Positions 33,374-44,428 of a stretch of 64,000 nt of DNA are shown here, one piece after another. Position 1 is the first letter of the stretch, and each line of letters starts with the position of its first letter. Both the position numbers and the translations under genes were made by a program. The notes below the pieces were generated by a model. It ran no database searches. It worked only from the letters and a program-made list of their open reading frames with translations, and had not been told where the DNA came from. This DNA is from Pseudofabraea citricarpa (Eukaryota > Ascomycota > Leotiomycetes > Helotiales > Dermateaceae), in the NCBI GenBank assembly GCA_029641185.1, contig JAPWGK010000017.1, positions 992,001-1,056,000 of the forward strand. Reading direction: 5' to 3'.

Positions 33374-34733
33374 CTAAAGCATCCGGTTCTGAGATATCAT
33401 TTCAGAGGTAACTTCAAACAGATCCAAGTTATCTGGATGATCAGAACCACTTCCACATCCAACCTCATCTCGATGAGCAGCCTGTCAAGATATTAGCTTG
33501 GTTTCCATATGCACCCCTCAATATGAACTCACAGCATTCTTCGTAAAACAGAGCTGAGAGCAGAAATAGCTGCTTCTGTCATTTGCTGCACAGTCTGGAC
33601 ACACTCCCCCAAGCATATCGACATCAGTACCGAAGGGAGGGGAGTTTGGGTAGTAGTAACAATCGGCACCACTAATACAAGAGTGATATTGATGATCATG
33701 ATTATCCTGAGCGATCAGCTTCGCCACGAGAGGAATTGCATACAAGAAAACTTACAAAGTCTTGCTCGGCATGCTGGCTCGAACAATACAGCATGCGCTG
33801 TCGAGTGGTTGATTTCTGCGACAGCCAATCGCACAGCCCACACTCAATGGGTCCCGCATACTCCTCGTCTTCGAGATCGACCCGGATCCCACAGCCAGGT
33901 AGCGTACATGGCACCGTGATGGGTTCTGGACTCGGCTCCATGTCCTTCATCTTTCGGTCCTTCTCTGCTTTCCTGGCAAGACTCTTGACGTGCGCCGACT
34001 GAGCCATCTGTAGCTCGTTGAGCCGGATGTGAAGATGTGAAGCATCATCTGACTGGCTGCCCTGTGCTTCCTTTCTCATTGCTTCCAGGACTGTATCGTG
34101 CGAGAGCTCCTGCTGGAACTGCCGCGTGTATTTGCTCTTGAAGTTCTGTACTCTCTTGGAGTCGCTAGGTGACGGTGTGCAGTAATAGCGTATGTAGATT
34201 GCCTTCCGGTCAATTGACGTATATGCCTCTTGAATCTCGTGCGCAAGTCTTGCCGTGCTTTCATCATCAAGATTCTTGACCTGCTCATCGAGGAGAAAGC
34301 CAAACACGGGCTCGATATCCCGGCCGGCATCGAGCATTTCAACCGCCGTTCTTTTATACGCACGCACGGCCTCTGGATCCGATTCGCTGGCGGCGAGATC
34401 TTTCTTGATGTGCTGTCGTAGCTCTTGGTTCGCTCGATCTTGGATCTCTTTCATCGTGCACCCATCACTATCAAACATGGCCTGGAGCTCCGCGCGGTAG
34501 CTGCTGAGTTCCGAGTGCCATCGCCCCCCCTCGGGATTTAGGTAATAGTCGTGGTATTTCTCGACGGCTAAGATGAGATACTCACCACATTCTGAGAGAG
34601 GCTTGCCGCTTTTCTGGGCACAATCTTGTCGTATAATCTGTAGAGCTTGCCCGAGCGTGGAGATGTCTTTGCGAAGGAGATCTCGTTGAAGGACTCTCTG
34701 GTCCAATGACAGTGGGTAAATGATCTGATCCAT
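33374..34733 (-). CDS. Unrecognised protein with C-terminal Cys/His zinc-binding region
   Basis: Three exons: 34733-33756, 33706-33533 and 33481-33374, giving 419 residues. The first ~250 residues are mainly helical and charged, with a bundle-like part (LSLDQRVLQRDLLRKDI, ALQIIRQDCAQ) and a segment KRVQNFKSKYTRQFQQ. The C-terminus is Cys-rich: CTLPGCG, CGLCDW, YCSSQHAEQDF, then HSCISGADCYYY, CPDCAAND and YFCSQLC, ending with HRDEVGC. The paired Cys/His pattern suggests one or two zinc-binding modules of treble-clef or MYND-like type. Two short 3' exons are needed to complete it. I cannot name the family. Likely an intracellular adaptor. Divergent from SF3B5. Confidence 0.8.
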
Positions 34734-35151
34734 CTTGACTTTCTTCTATCAATGAATTAGCTATTTGATAGTCCCATGCTCAAGAGGAAAAATATCTCAC
34801 TTGTTAAAATGTAGCCTTGTTCATGAGAAGGGAAAGTAATGTCACGTGGAGAAAAACAATACGCCCACTGGAATTTTAAAGTGATGAAGATGAGTTATTT
34901 CTCACCATCCATCTTGGCCCTCTGGAGCTTGATTCAGTCCTCTCGTAGCTCATCTCTCCACTGTTCTCATTGTTGCATGCCCGTCCCGCAGCGAATTTTT
35001 AGCAAGGGAGAAGACCGAGACCATAGACCAAGAAAGACTCGAGGTTGCGCGCGGGTCTTCATTCTTCCGCGCCGACAGCTTTTCAACTGCAGCCCGATAA
35101 ATCGCGACGAGTTAACAAGCCCTCTAGCCATTTGCGCGCAGTAGAACAACC
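34734..35151. promoter_or_regulatory. Divergent promoter, Cys-rich gene / SF3B5
   Basis: About 420 bp between opposite starts. No specific element is called. Confidence 0.45.
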
Positions 35152-35519
35152 ATGGTAAGTTTGTTCTCCCCGGAGACCCAGAGCTGCAGAAGGGAGAGCT
35201 GATTTCAGGACAGGCGGACAAACTTCGTTCTCAGCAGCAGCTCGAGCAGCTCCAAGCTCGATACGTGGGTACCGGTCACGCAGACACGACGAAATTCGAA
35301 TGGACTTCCAACATCCAGCGCGATAGTTATGCGTCCTATGTTGGACATCCTCCGTTGTTGAGCTATATGAGCATCGGTATGGGGGATACGAGAGAGAGGG
35401 TTAGAGCACAGATGATTGAGGTATGTGGAAGGCTAGTTCTTCTTTGCACAAGATGGATGCTAATTGGCCAACAGAAAATGATACAGCCTGTTGGAAAGCC
35501 CCCGGAGGTTCAAGATTAG
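35152..35519 (+). CDS. SF3B5: Splicing factor 3B subunit 5 (SF3b10/Ysf3)
   Basis: Three exons: 35152-35154 (the ATG alone), 35214-35420 and 35475-35519, giving 84 residues, the normal size. Signature sequence: QQLEQLQARYVGTGHADTTK, then RDSYASYVGHPPLLSYMSI and MIEKMIQPVGKPPE. This is a small U2 snRNP SF3b component lying against SF3B1 and needed for branch-site recognition. Of the possible acceptors for intron 1, only the one ending GGACAG restores the frame (M|ADKLRSQQQ). Like ARPC4, the start codon is isolated in its own exon. Confidence 0.94.
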
Positions 35520-35719
35520 GACATACGACAGTTTTGCGGCTACGATAGGTGTTTGGAGTTTCGGCGATGACGAAATGGCATATTCTAATCAGAAATGCAT
35601 CGAATGGGTCGGGGACCATCTGCAGCGAATGGATACAGCAAGGCTTGCAATTCAAAATTTCTTGTACATTATCGTTCAATCATTACAGTCAAGACACTGC
35701 CTGCCGACTAAATCAGTGC

Positions 35720-36817
35720 TCATCTCCTGCCACTTCGTCTGGGCTCTTCGGGTTCCTCTTGCTCTGGTTCTGCTTCGGCTTCTTCGACTTCCCTTACAGT
35801 CAGAACCTCCATACCTAAACTGCTGTGTATCCTTTTATTGAGATCTTCTGGTGCGTTGGCTCCATAAACCTCAGTCACCAAACCTTTAATGCCTTTATTA
35901 CCAACCTCCATTTTACCCCTCGGTCCAACATGCCACTCAACTACTTGCTCCTCTCCTTGATTGTCGGTTGTTTTGAATATGTAAGCCTGTCGCTCCATCC
36001 TCTTCAATACAAAATCGGTCTTTTCACTTCCCATCATCTGATCTGCATTCATTCTTCCCAAGTATCTAGTCAACTTGTGATCTGCAAGTGAGCCACCATT
36101 AAGAGCTATGAGCGATATGACGACAGTATAGAGGCCGATATACGTTGCTTCAGTTGAGGGGCTCTCAATGTTAGAGGGTGGCATAATAAGTGGCGTACGG
36201 TATGCTATTGGGAGGATGCTTGTCAAAATATATGAGGTAGTGCTAGTCTTGGACTTGCTGTTGTTCTGAATAGCCTCTGTCCAGTTGTTAGCATAGAGCT
36301 CTTGCAAAGGAAAATTGACTCACTCATCTGGTCCTTGATGAGGTATTTGTCTCTTGTCGGTAGCTGAACCATCTCCATGCCAAAACATATCCTCAATTGG
36401 TGTTGTGTCGCATCGAATATCCGCTTGTAGGGCAGGCGATTCTGAGATAGTACTTGCATCTAGTTAACAGCATGCCTAACAATCCATAGTCATGCCGACG
36501 CACCTTTTTCCTTGATTCCCGTCCTCGTAATAGGTAGGCGCCCGTACTCGCAGGCCAGCGCATACCGTACAAACTTCTTTACGACTTGCGCTTGACTGCT
36601 TTCATCCCCGGTCATGTCGGCATCTCCATCCCCTTGTTCGTCCTCCTCGTCTTCTTCCTCGTCTTCTGATGGGGGAGCACGTCTTCGGCCTCTCTGTGTG
36701 CTTTGAACTTCTTGATCGGAAGCCTCAGCATCTTCTGGAGCCTATGTAAATTAGCACAAATAAATCATGTTTGCGCTAGAGCCTTACCAGACGGCGTTTT
36801 CGAGAAGTTGGCGGCAT
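35720..36817 (-). CDS. NSE3: SMC5-SMC6 complex subunit Nse3 (MAGE domain)
   Basis: Four exons: 36817-36788, 36741-36504, 36452-36324 and 36276-35720, giving 317 residues. A Lys/Arg and acidic N-terminal tail precedes the MAGE homology (tandem winged-helix) domain: KFVRYALACEYGRLPITR, RICFGMEMVQLPT, SYILTSILPIAYR and GLYTVVISLIALNGGSL. NSE3 pairs with Nse1 and Nse4 in the SMC5-SMC6 complex, which acts in DNA repair and rDNA stability. The exon 3 acceptor was set at CAAG|TA to keep frame, because the more upstream TAG would shift it. An acidic Glu/Pro tail ends the protein. It starts about 255 bp from the divergent SLS1-like gene. Confidence 0.9.
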
Positions 36818-37072
36818 TTTAGAGATATATGCAAGACTCGAAACTCAACAGGCCAGCAGGAAATACAACTCTTATGATAAGGTTGGGCGAACAGTAGAAT
36901 ACAGTAATGAAGTTGCGATGAAGCTGTGTCATGCGGTCGACGCGACTTGCGATGGAAGACGCGTAGATTGAATCTCGCTCCGACTTTTGGCCGAGGACAT
37001 CCAAAATTTCCAGACGGGAACATACAAGCTCGCCCTCGACGTCCTCAGCATCGGGAAGTCCAAGTCGCATAC
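36818..37072. promoter_or_regulatory. Compact divergent promoter, NSE3 / SLS1-like
   Basis: About 255 bp between divergent start codons, the shortest shared promoter in the window. Confidence 0.5.
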
Positions 37073-40000
37073 ATGATTGTCCGACCAATTCCGGGCCCGC
37101 ACATATGCTTACGATGCCAGTTGCGTCTGGTGAGGCGCCCCGCGCGACTGCCATCCGCATACAAGCTCCAGAGAGCTTTTCAGTCCACTATCACTCGCCC
37201 GGCCGACGATCAAAGCCATGACGAACAGAAACAAGACCGAACCAACCTGGACCACTCCTATACCAAGAGCGAAACAGGGTCGTTTAAGTTGTCATTTGGG
37301 AGGAAACCTTCGAAACTTAGTGAATTCCCCCTCGGCCGACTGTATGGATTTCACGGCCATAAACTGAGAGAAAAGACTGAGAGTCTGGCAATTGACAATC
37401 TGGGCAGACCGTCGCAGGTCATTGTTCTCCGCGATCATGGCCTCACCCTCAAAGATTCATCTAAGGCCCTACCTTTGAATGTGGGACCACAAGATCGTGT
37501 CGATATTATCAGTTTGCTAGAGCAGGAAAGGGGGCTTGCTGGTCACCAGGAAGTTATGGACAATATCGATGGGCTCAGATCTAGGGCAGAACAAGAAATC
37601 AAGACTTGGGAAGATGTTCAGAATTTTGTTACCGAATTGAGTTCTGGTTTTACAGTGGTTCAACTAGCGAAGTATATTGGAAGTCATGGTATTTCAGCAA
37701 AACAGGAAACGGACGGTCAGGCTGCACCTCCTCCTTTGGACGGCGAGGAAGCTTCGGAATTGGAGTTGGATGATACAGAAGGTGTTGCGCCTTCTGAAGT
37801 AAGGCAACCGAAAGTCCAGATATCACGTTGGATGCCAGGTGTCTCAGAATCCATTGAACATTTCGACAGAAGTCTGCATAGAGGGTACGAGACACCTGAG
37901 GTTTTCACGCACAAAGCTCGTCTCGCGTTTTTGCTGCTGCGTGATTGTTGGTCTTTGAAGATTGCTGTGGTAGAAAACGGTCTTGGAGAAACAGAAATCA
38001 AATTGGATCCCCAAGATCTTGAATGGATGATCAGTAAGAGAATCCCCATGTTAACCGAACAAAGCTGACCTGATATCCAGAGGGAAAAAATTCGCCGTTG
38101 AAACGAATTACTCAAACTCTCATACAACCTGGAGAAATGATTGAATCATCCCGATCTCGAGAGGTTATCAGGGTCACCTCTACCCAAGAACGAGCCGAAT
38201 TGCTCATTCCAGCAATTAAAGATGCGATCGGCAAGATTAAATATGTTGAGTTCGGTGTAGATGAACTATTGCCAAACCATAGAGGAGTAGCATCAACATC
38301 CCTCCGCAAACAATTGCGGGATAGTACCATGTGTGCTGAACTTAGTCGTTTAACGGGAACTCAAGTCAGTCCTGCAGCGAAATCTAAGGTAGGTTTCTTA
38401 TGTTCTCATGACTTCTGTAATGCTAATGGTCTAGCTCTCTGTATCATTTGTAGATGACTCTCAAGACGGCTTTTTTGATCGTTCTGACATCGCTAAACAA
38501 CTCCTTCTTGCTTCCACAAACGTAACGGATCAGTCTAGTTACAAATTAAGTTGCGTGATAGATGAAGTCAAACTCGACACGCCTGAAGATTCTACGCCTG
38601 GAGCATTCCTTCAGCTGGATGCCGTAGAAAGCTTGAGCTGGCGTGATAGATTACGGACGTGGTCGAGATGGAGCTCCCCGGTTCGTAAAGAAATCAAGGA
38701 CGGAGATAGCGAAGTTACTTCACTACTTGTCGTTCATGATGATGCAATAGATGAGCAAGACTCAACATATACAGTTCGTGGGAAGAAGAAGAAAAGAGCT
38801 CTTTTCCCCTATGTCGACAAGCAGAAAGCTTTGAACGAGCGAGCCGATCCGGTTCAGCTTGGAAAAGCCGCCTACTGGAACGCCAGTCGCTTTACATCCT
38901 CATCTGCCATTCCAGGCCTGGTTTTACATCATGGCCCAAGTACAGATTCTTTCGCTTTAAAACCTGCGACAGAGGCACTCAAGGAGAAGAGCACGTACAA
39001 TTTCTTGTCGAGTATACCAAACACCTCCCGGATACTTAGCCGCTCAAAACAAATCGAGGGGGATACAATCCAAAACATTACCATGCGCTTTAAGCCATCG
39101 CCCTGGGCTGTAGATTCGAAAGGTAAACCGATCGGATTCCATGCTCTAAGGACTTTCCCAAATATCGAGATGCGATTTTCAGTACGACCATCGACTGGAG
39201 AAATGTCGCTCAAAGATGTATTGGCAAACGTCTCCACTGATATATCCGATGTCATGCTTCCACTTCAATCGCTTGATCTTCGCTTTCATCAGGTCACCAC
39301 TTGTCGAATGGGCAATCCGCAACGCCTGCCAGCAATTCAAAAATTTATCGAGATGTCGAAAATGACAGATGGAGTACCTCAGACGCCTTCTAGTATCACT
39401 TTACCCATAGCCAACCATCTGTGTACCCCTACCAAACAAGATATGTTGAGCACAGATGAATCTGTCACCAACGTAGAATATCTCTTTGTTGGCCACGAGT
39501 TTAAGAATACTGTAGTCCTTGATTTCAAAGGCTGGCTTCTATTGTACAGCAGCATCCAAGGCAGCGATAATAGTGCCGCAAGGAGTGAAATTCGACTTCG
39601 AGCAAGACGATCGCCCATATTTGTTAAGCGTCCAAAAAAGCGAATCCGAGCTTTCAGGGAAACTGATGAGTTTGTGGACGCTTCGTTTAACTTGGCTACT
39701 GCTTTGAGTATCGGTGTAACGGGAGAATCTATTGTCCGTGAAGTCAAGGTTGGAGCACCCATCAGATTCGTAGCCAATTCTGCAGGTAATGATATCGAGC
39801 CGATCAAGGGGTACCACTTCCTCGCAAAACGACTCGGCACCTTCAATGTTGATGAAGGAGTAAATGTTGACGAAGCAAAGGCTGCGACTGGGGATGGTAC
39901 GAATGAGAAAAAGTACCGCAGTCTTTCTGACGTCTTTGATTTTCCTGTTGAGTCCGATCACACAGCAGATCAAAGTGCACAGCAATCCCCGAGACAAATA

Positions 40001-40078
40001 TCGGATCTCTTTGATTTTGCCGACGAACTCGATCAAGAAGATGTCATGGCAGATTACGAGGATGAGGACAAGCCTTAA
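37073..40078 (+). CDS. Mitochondrial inner-membrane regulator of the Sls1 family
   Basis: Three exons: 37073-38033, 38081-38388 and 38435-40078, giving 970 residues. The start at MIVRPIPGPHICLRCQ gives an Arg-rich, non-acidic mitochondrial targeting sequence. An upstream in-frame ATG at 36926 lies close to the NSE3 start and is less likely. The domain layout follows fungal Sls1: LSEFPLGRLYGFHGH near residue 90, KH-like modules in the middle, and a long C-terminal region (FPNIEMRFSVRPSTGEM, YLFVGHEFKNTVVLDFKGW). In yeast, Sls1 couples mitochondrial transcription with translation at the inner membrane together with Nam1 and Rpo41. The acidic Asp/Glu tail repeats an SDVFDF/SDLFDF motif. Convergent with the SHB17-like gene. 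Confidence 0.87.
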
Positions 40079-41283
40079 AATTCTTCCTATGCGCCCTATT
40101 CTCCTGGAGTCGCTCAACAAGCGTCTCTCTGGCTTCATGTTTTCTTTGTATATTGGGTAGATATCCCATACCTGCCCGGCTCCTAGGCTTCGTGCAGGTG
40201 TGTAATGTAAGATATGTATAATATTTTTTTGTCGGCAACGCGGCATCACATCATCGATGAGGATGGTGGTGGTGGTGGTGGTGTGAGATGGGACTTCGTT
40301 CGGAGCATGACAGAATAGCATAGCATAGCATAGCATAGCATTTGGGAGGAGTCTTGGGGATTTTCTTTTGCATGGAGCATAGATGTAGATGTAGATGTAT
40401 ATCAGATATGGAAATCAATTGTAATGCATGCTCGAGGGGACAGCTCCTTGCTCGCTTAGCCCCCTTTCGCCCCTTGTCCGTCTCTCACCAGCTCGCTTAG
40501 CCACCCATCTCTCTTCATTAAACTCGTACCGTACCTCCCCACCGTTTTTGCCTTCATCCACCTCATGTCAAAATGAGATGAGAGGTCAGATGGAATAGAA
40601 ACAGAGAGATGGAATAGAAATAGAGATTATTCTAACATCTCGTTCCGGCATGAAAAGAAATCAAACTCGACCCCAATTTTCCCTACCCCCATCTCCATCT
40701 TTGCTCGCTGCTGAGCGAAAAGAAAAAGTTACGTCTTTGGCATTTCTTCTCCACTCTGAACACAACTCATGGTTTGATATTTAGTTCTAGACGGTGAACT
40801 TTAAGCTTAAGCTTAGCCGCAAGTCACCAGAGCGGCAAGAGGCCGCTGTGTTGTGAATACATGTACACCAGGTATATATGGACCTGGTCACCTACGTACA
40901 CGACGGAACCCGTGCTGGGATGGATTTCTTGTGCAGCGACTAGTGCGCGCGGAGGTAGATTCTGAGGATACATAGGTACCTAGAGATTGAAGGTTCCTTT
41001 GAAAAGTCGGGAGGCAGCACTGAGCACACCGAGGTAAGATGGACCATGTCATCCACCTCTAGTCTCACAACGCAATAGTGTCTAGCTCCAGGGATTTAGA
41101 GGTTGAGAAGAAGACGCCGAAGCCGCAGGAAGAAAATGTGATTCCTTCCATTCTTCTACCGCAAGAAGCCACCCAACCAACTAAGGCAGAACCCAGCCCG
41201 CTAGGAAGCATTATCTACAGCGTACTTCTAAATCTATACCCTAGACGCTCGTCTAACTCTCTACCTACCTATGTATGTATGTA
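40079..41283. other. Convergent intergenic region
   Basis: About 1.2 kb. It contains (GGT)n near 40264-40281, an (ATAGC)n pentanucleotide repeat near 40313-40341 and GATGTA repeats near 40380-40400. A plus-strand open frame at 41078-41386 is not supported. Confidence 0.5.
40313..40341. repeat. (ATAGC)n pentanucleotide repeat
   Basis: Five to six copies of ATAGC downstream of the SLS1-like gene. Confidence 0.85.
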
Positions 41284-42253
41284 CTATGCGCCAGCACTTG
41301 CCCCCTTCCCAGCCTCCTCCGCATTCTCAGCCACGTCGACCATGAAACTGCCACCGAGCAGGATAGCCGGCTCGTCTATATTATGATGCTCGTAACTCAG
41401 CGTGCCGACACCCCCAGCTTCTAGGAGGAATATCGGCCCATCCTGCAGCGTCTTCCCAGCCCAACGCATGGCGAATGCTCGCAGGATATGGCCATGCGCT
41501 ACGATGAGCACGTCTCCTTTCTCGCCGCCTTTCTGGCCGATGACGGGAGCGTGGTACTTGGAGCGGATCGTCGAGATGAGGCGGTCGATTCGCGCCGTGA
41601 CTTGCTCGGGACTCCTAGGAGAGGAAAAGGGGGGTTCTGTCAGCCGAATCTGCATCTCTCTTTCTCCTCTCTCAGAAGCAGACAGCAAGAAGTAAAATCA
41701 CTCAGACTAGACGGCACTGGACTCACTCTCCCCCCGGACACCCGTCCCTCCAGATATCCCACACGGGCAACCCGGCCGCCTTCCTCTCAGCCCGGATCTG
41801 CACGCTCGTCACGCCCTCGTAGTCGCCGTAGTCCCACTCCCTGATATCGTCCGTGATCTCGACGCGGGCGTGCGTGCGGATGCCGTCGGCGCCGTGTTTC
41901 CTGCGCTCCTCCCAGGGCAGCTTCTCAGCGCAGCCGAGCTCGAGCAGTTCGAGCGTACGCTGTGCTCTCTTGCGCGGCGAGACGAAGCTGGCAAGAAGAC
42001 GTCAGAGAGGGAATTCGATTTGCTTTTGTATTCTGTGTTTTGTATCTTGTGGATTGGTGTAGACACATACGTACATGTGAACGAGGTTCTTGGGCACGAT
42101 CAGTCGGTCGTCCCCGATCAGCGCTCGCCCTGTTGCGCGAATCCGCTTCTCCCCGTTCGCCGTCAGTGGCAGCTCTGTCGTGCCTGTGTGTCGCCCGTTC
42201 AGCGACCATTCCGTCTCGCCGTGGCGGATCACGAAGACTCGGGGCGTGGCCAT
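41284..42253 (-). CDS. Histidine phosphatase, SHB17-like (sedoheptulose-1,7-bisphosphatase type)
   Basis: Three exons: 42253-42075, 41987-41727 and 41614-41284, giving 256 residues. The N-terminus [20 protein letters not shown] has the phosphohistidine motif RHGE (His11), and the second active-site His is in [26 protein letters not shown] and [15 protein letters not shown] match the yeast Shb17 (YKR043C) subgroup, which hydrolyses sedoheptulose-1,7-bisphosphate and feeds ribose synthesis by riboneogenesis. Closely related histidine phosphatases with other substrates cannot be excluded. Probably cytosolic. Confidence 0.9.
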
Positions 42254-43078
42254 GTTGATTGTGCTGAATTGAACGGGATGGCTTGTTGGGAGTCGAGTCT
42301 GAAAAGTTAGGTAGAGAAGGGAAAGAAAGAAAGCTACCCCACTTCAATATCCAAGTCGGTCGCGATCGCAAGAGATCAGTAAGTAGCTCTGGTAGCTGCG
42401 CAAATGCTACAGCGGTGTATATGGAACAGAGATGAAGGATCGCAATGGGAAGAGGAATAACTTAGAAAGAGGACGAGAGTGTATATGCATGGCGATTATT
42501 CATCGTCTCCATCTGCTTCTCTTCTTTACTTTCTCTACGGTGCTTTTTGGACCCCGCTGACCTCATAGTTCCAAGTCTTTTTTAGCGACGAAGCTCCGCC
42601 GGGCCGTCAATAATAATTGCACGCGAGTACCGGCTCGAATCCACTGTGTTGTTATACTTGAGTAGCCTACGATTTTATTATATATATGAATTTAAAGGGA
42701 TGGATAGTTACTTGATTCAAGCGTCAACTACACATAGCATCACTTTCTCTCTCAAACAAGATCCCATATCATATCATCTCAGATCTCATGTTGTAAAACC
42801 CAGTTCTGAAAATAGGTACTTCTAGACTCGGTACGAAAAATCCGAAGAAACCATACTGACAAGGATCCACGTCCTCGTTTCTCTCCACGCGACGAACATC
42901 TTTCCATGACATCCGTCCAAGTCTCAATATCAATATCACAATCTCCGACCTGTAACATCCACACATTAGCAGCAAGAAAGAAAAAAATGATGCAATAGCC
43001 ACCCCCAATCCTCAATTCCCCAACCTCCAACCTCCAACCTCCAACCTCCAACCTCCATCACCACCACCCAGGAACAAA
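42254..43078. promoter_or_regulatory. Divergent promoter region, SHB17-like / small membrane protein
   Basis: About 825 bp between divergent genes. The end nearest 43079 carries a CCTCCAA heptanucleotide repeat directly in the presumed 5' leader. Confidence 0.45.
43020..43058. repeat. 7-bp repeat (CCTCCAA)n
   Basis: About five copies of CCTCCAA about 20 bp upstream of the ATG at 43079. It probably lies in the 5' untranslated region or core promoter. Confidence 0.9.
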
Positions 43079-43441
43079 ATGTCAGCCCAGCAGCAAAAGA
43101 TCCGCCGCATAGTCTGGACGGGCGCAATCGCATCGACGACCGCGGTAGGAGCCTGGTACGGCGCAGGGTTAAAGACGCAGCAGGAGCATAAACAAGTGCG
43201 CCTCCTCTCCCTCTCTCCCTTTTTATCCCACCCACCACCTACCGTACTAACCCGTCAAACACAGGTCGTCCAGAAGAAGCAAGAGGCTACACCGGCCGAG
43301 AAGATCGCCCAGCTCGAAGATAGCCGGGGCGCGTGGCTGGCGAAGAGAGGTGGCTTGGAGAGGAAGCTGATGGAGATCCAGAGGAGGAAGGACGGGGCGT
43401 CGAGGGAGGAGAGTAAAGTTGGCAGGGAGAGGAGGAGATGA
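43079..43441 (+). CDS. Small single-pass membrane protein, probably mitochondrial
   Basis: Two exons, 43079-43195 and 43265-43441, giving 97 residues. The N-terminus MSAQQQKIRRIVWTGAIAST is followed by a hydrophobic segment (about residues 11-29) ending in GAWYGAGLKTQQEHK. A charged amphipathic helix (ATPAEKIAQLEDSRGAWLAKR) and a basic tail complete it. This layout is common in small fungal inner-mitochondrial-membrane proteins. I recognise the style but not a named function. The 69-nt intron is a multiple of three and has no stop, so a retained form of 120 residues is possible. The CTAAC branch point and CAG acceptor argue for splicing. Confidence 0.75.
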   Translation: MSAQQQKIRRIVWTGAIASTTAVGAWYGAGLKTQQEHKQVRLLSLSPFLSHPPPTVLTRQTQVVQKKQEATPAEKIAQLEDSRGAWLAKRGGLERKLMEIQRRKDGASREESKVGRERRR

Positions 43442-44428
43442 GGTGGTTGGAGAAGAGAATTGCTTCGTTTTAGCCTGGCTGTGTGAAGGAGGAGGCGGCG
43501 GGGAGAGAGGGGCAATCTGTGGCAGTTCTGATCATGGTTGATGTGCAGTCGAAGAGAGGCACGAAGTAAGAGAAGACATCCCCAACACGGATGGTTTCCG
43601 TGGATGGAAGGAAAGGAAGAGCATTGGCTGGGATAGACGATACTATACGTATCTATCCATATGCTCTCAGCTGAGCGTGCTCCTACTTCCAGGACGGGCC
43701 AAGAATAGGGACGGGAAGGCAGAAGAAGTGTCGTTGAGATGGACACAATACACCCGTCCCTCCGCTGTACGATTGCCGTGTACCAATAATACGAGAATGA
43801 AAGATACCCCATGGTGGATAGACTGGATACTGGATAGGCTGGCTGTATGGCATGGGTACTGGACCTGGCACTAGATCACTGATCCCAGATCTTAGATCCT
43901 AGATCTCAGATTCCCAAGACCGAAAGAAAACCGAGAATTTCAGACTCGCAATCAATCTGCTGATCGCTCGACGTGAGGTAGTTTATGGCTACTTCTTCAT
44001 CATGATCTTTATGATCTCTCCTCTCCTCTCCAAGTCAAATCCCACCAAGTCAAGTAATTGTCTATCTATATCAATATCAAAAATAAAATAAAACTATGAA
44101 CCCCCCCTCTCCCCACCCCTTCCAAAGCAAAGAACCTTTCAATTACTATCATGTATAGTTAGTTAACCGTAAACTATTTTTATTCTGCAAGGCAAGTCAG
44201 TTACCTAGGTACCCACTTAACATCACATCCGCACTTCACAAGAGCTAGACCATTTACGCGTCTCAATAAATATATAAGACAAGTTTCAATTCAATTCTGG
44301 TATCAACAAAGAGCCGCTCCGTCCCACGGCAAGAAAAAGATGAAGTAAAGTAGAGACAAAGGAAAAAGAGGTCCGCATCTGATCCTTGCCATATCCACAC
44401 CCGCGACTCGCTATCTATATCACGTCAA
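43442..44428. other. Convergent intergenic region
   Basis: About 1 kb of spacer, AT-rich to the right. A CCTAGGTA-type palindromic motif occurs near 44200-44212. A minus-strand open frame at 43255-43812 mostly reads antisense to the small membrane-protein gene and is not called. Confidence 0.5.

Noticed and set aside
39539..40336. 265-codon minus-strand open frame
   Set aside because: Antisense to the SLS1-like C-terminal exon, which has clear family sequence.
41925..42371. 148-codon minus-strand open frame across the SHB17-like first intron
   Set aside because: A shifted frame of the true gene; the RHGE motif frame with splicing is clearly correct.
42600..42660. Possible tRNA around GGCTCGAATCC
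   Set aside because: Only the B-box-like word is present. No A box or paired stems upstream.
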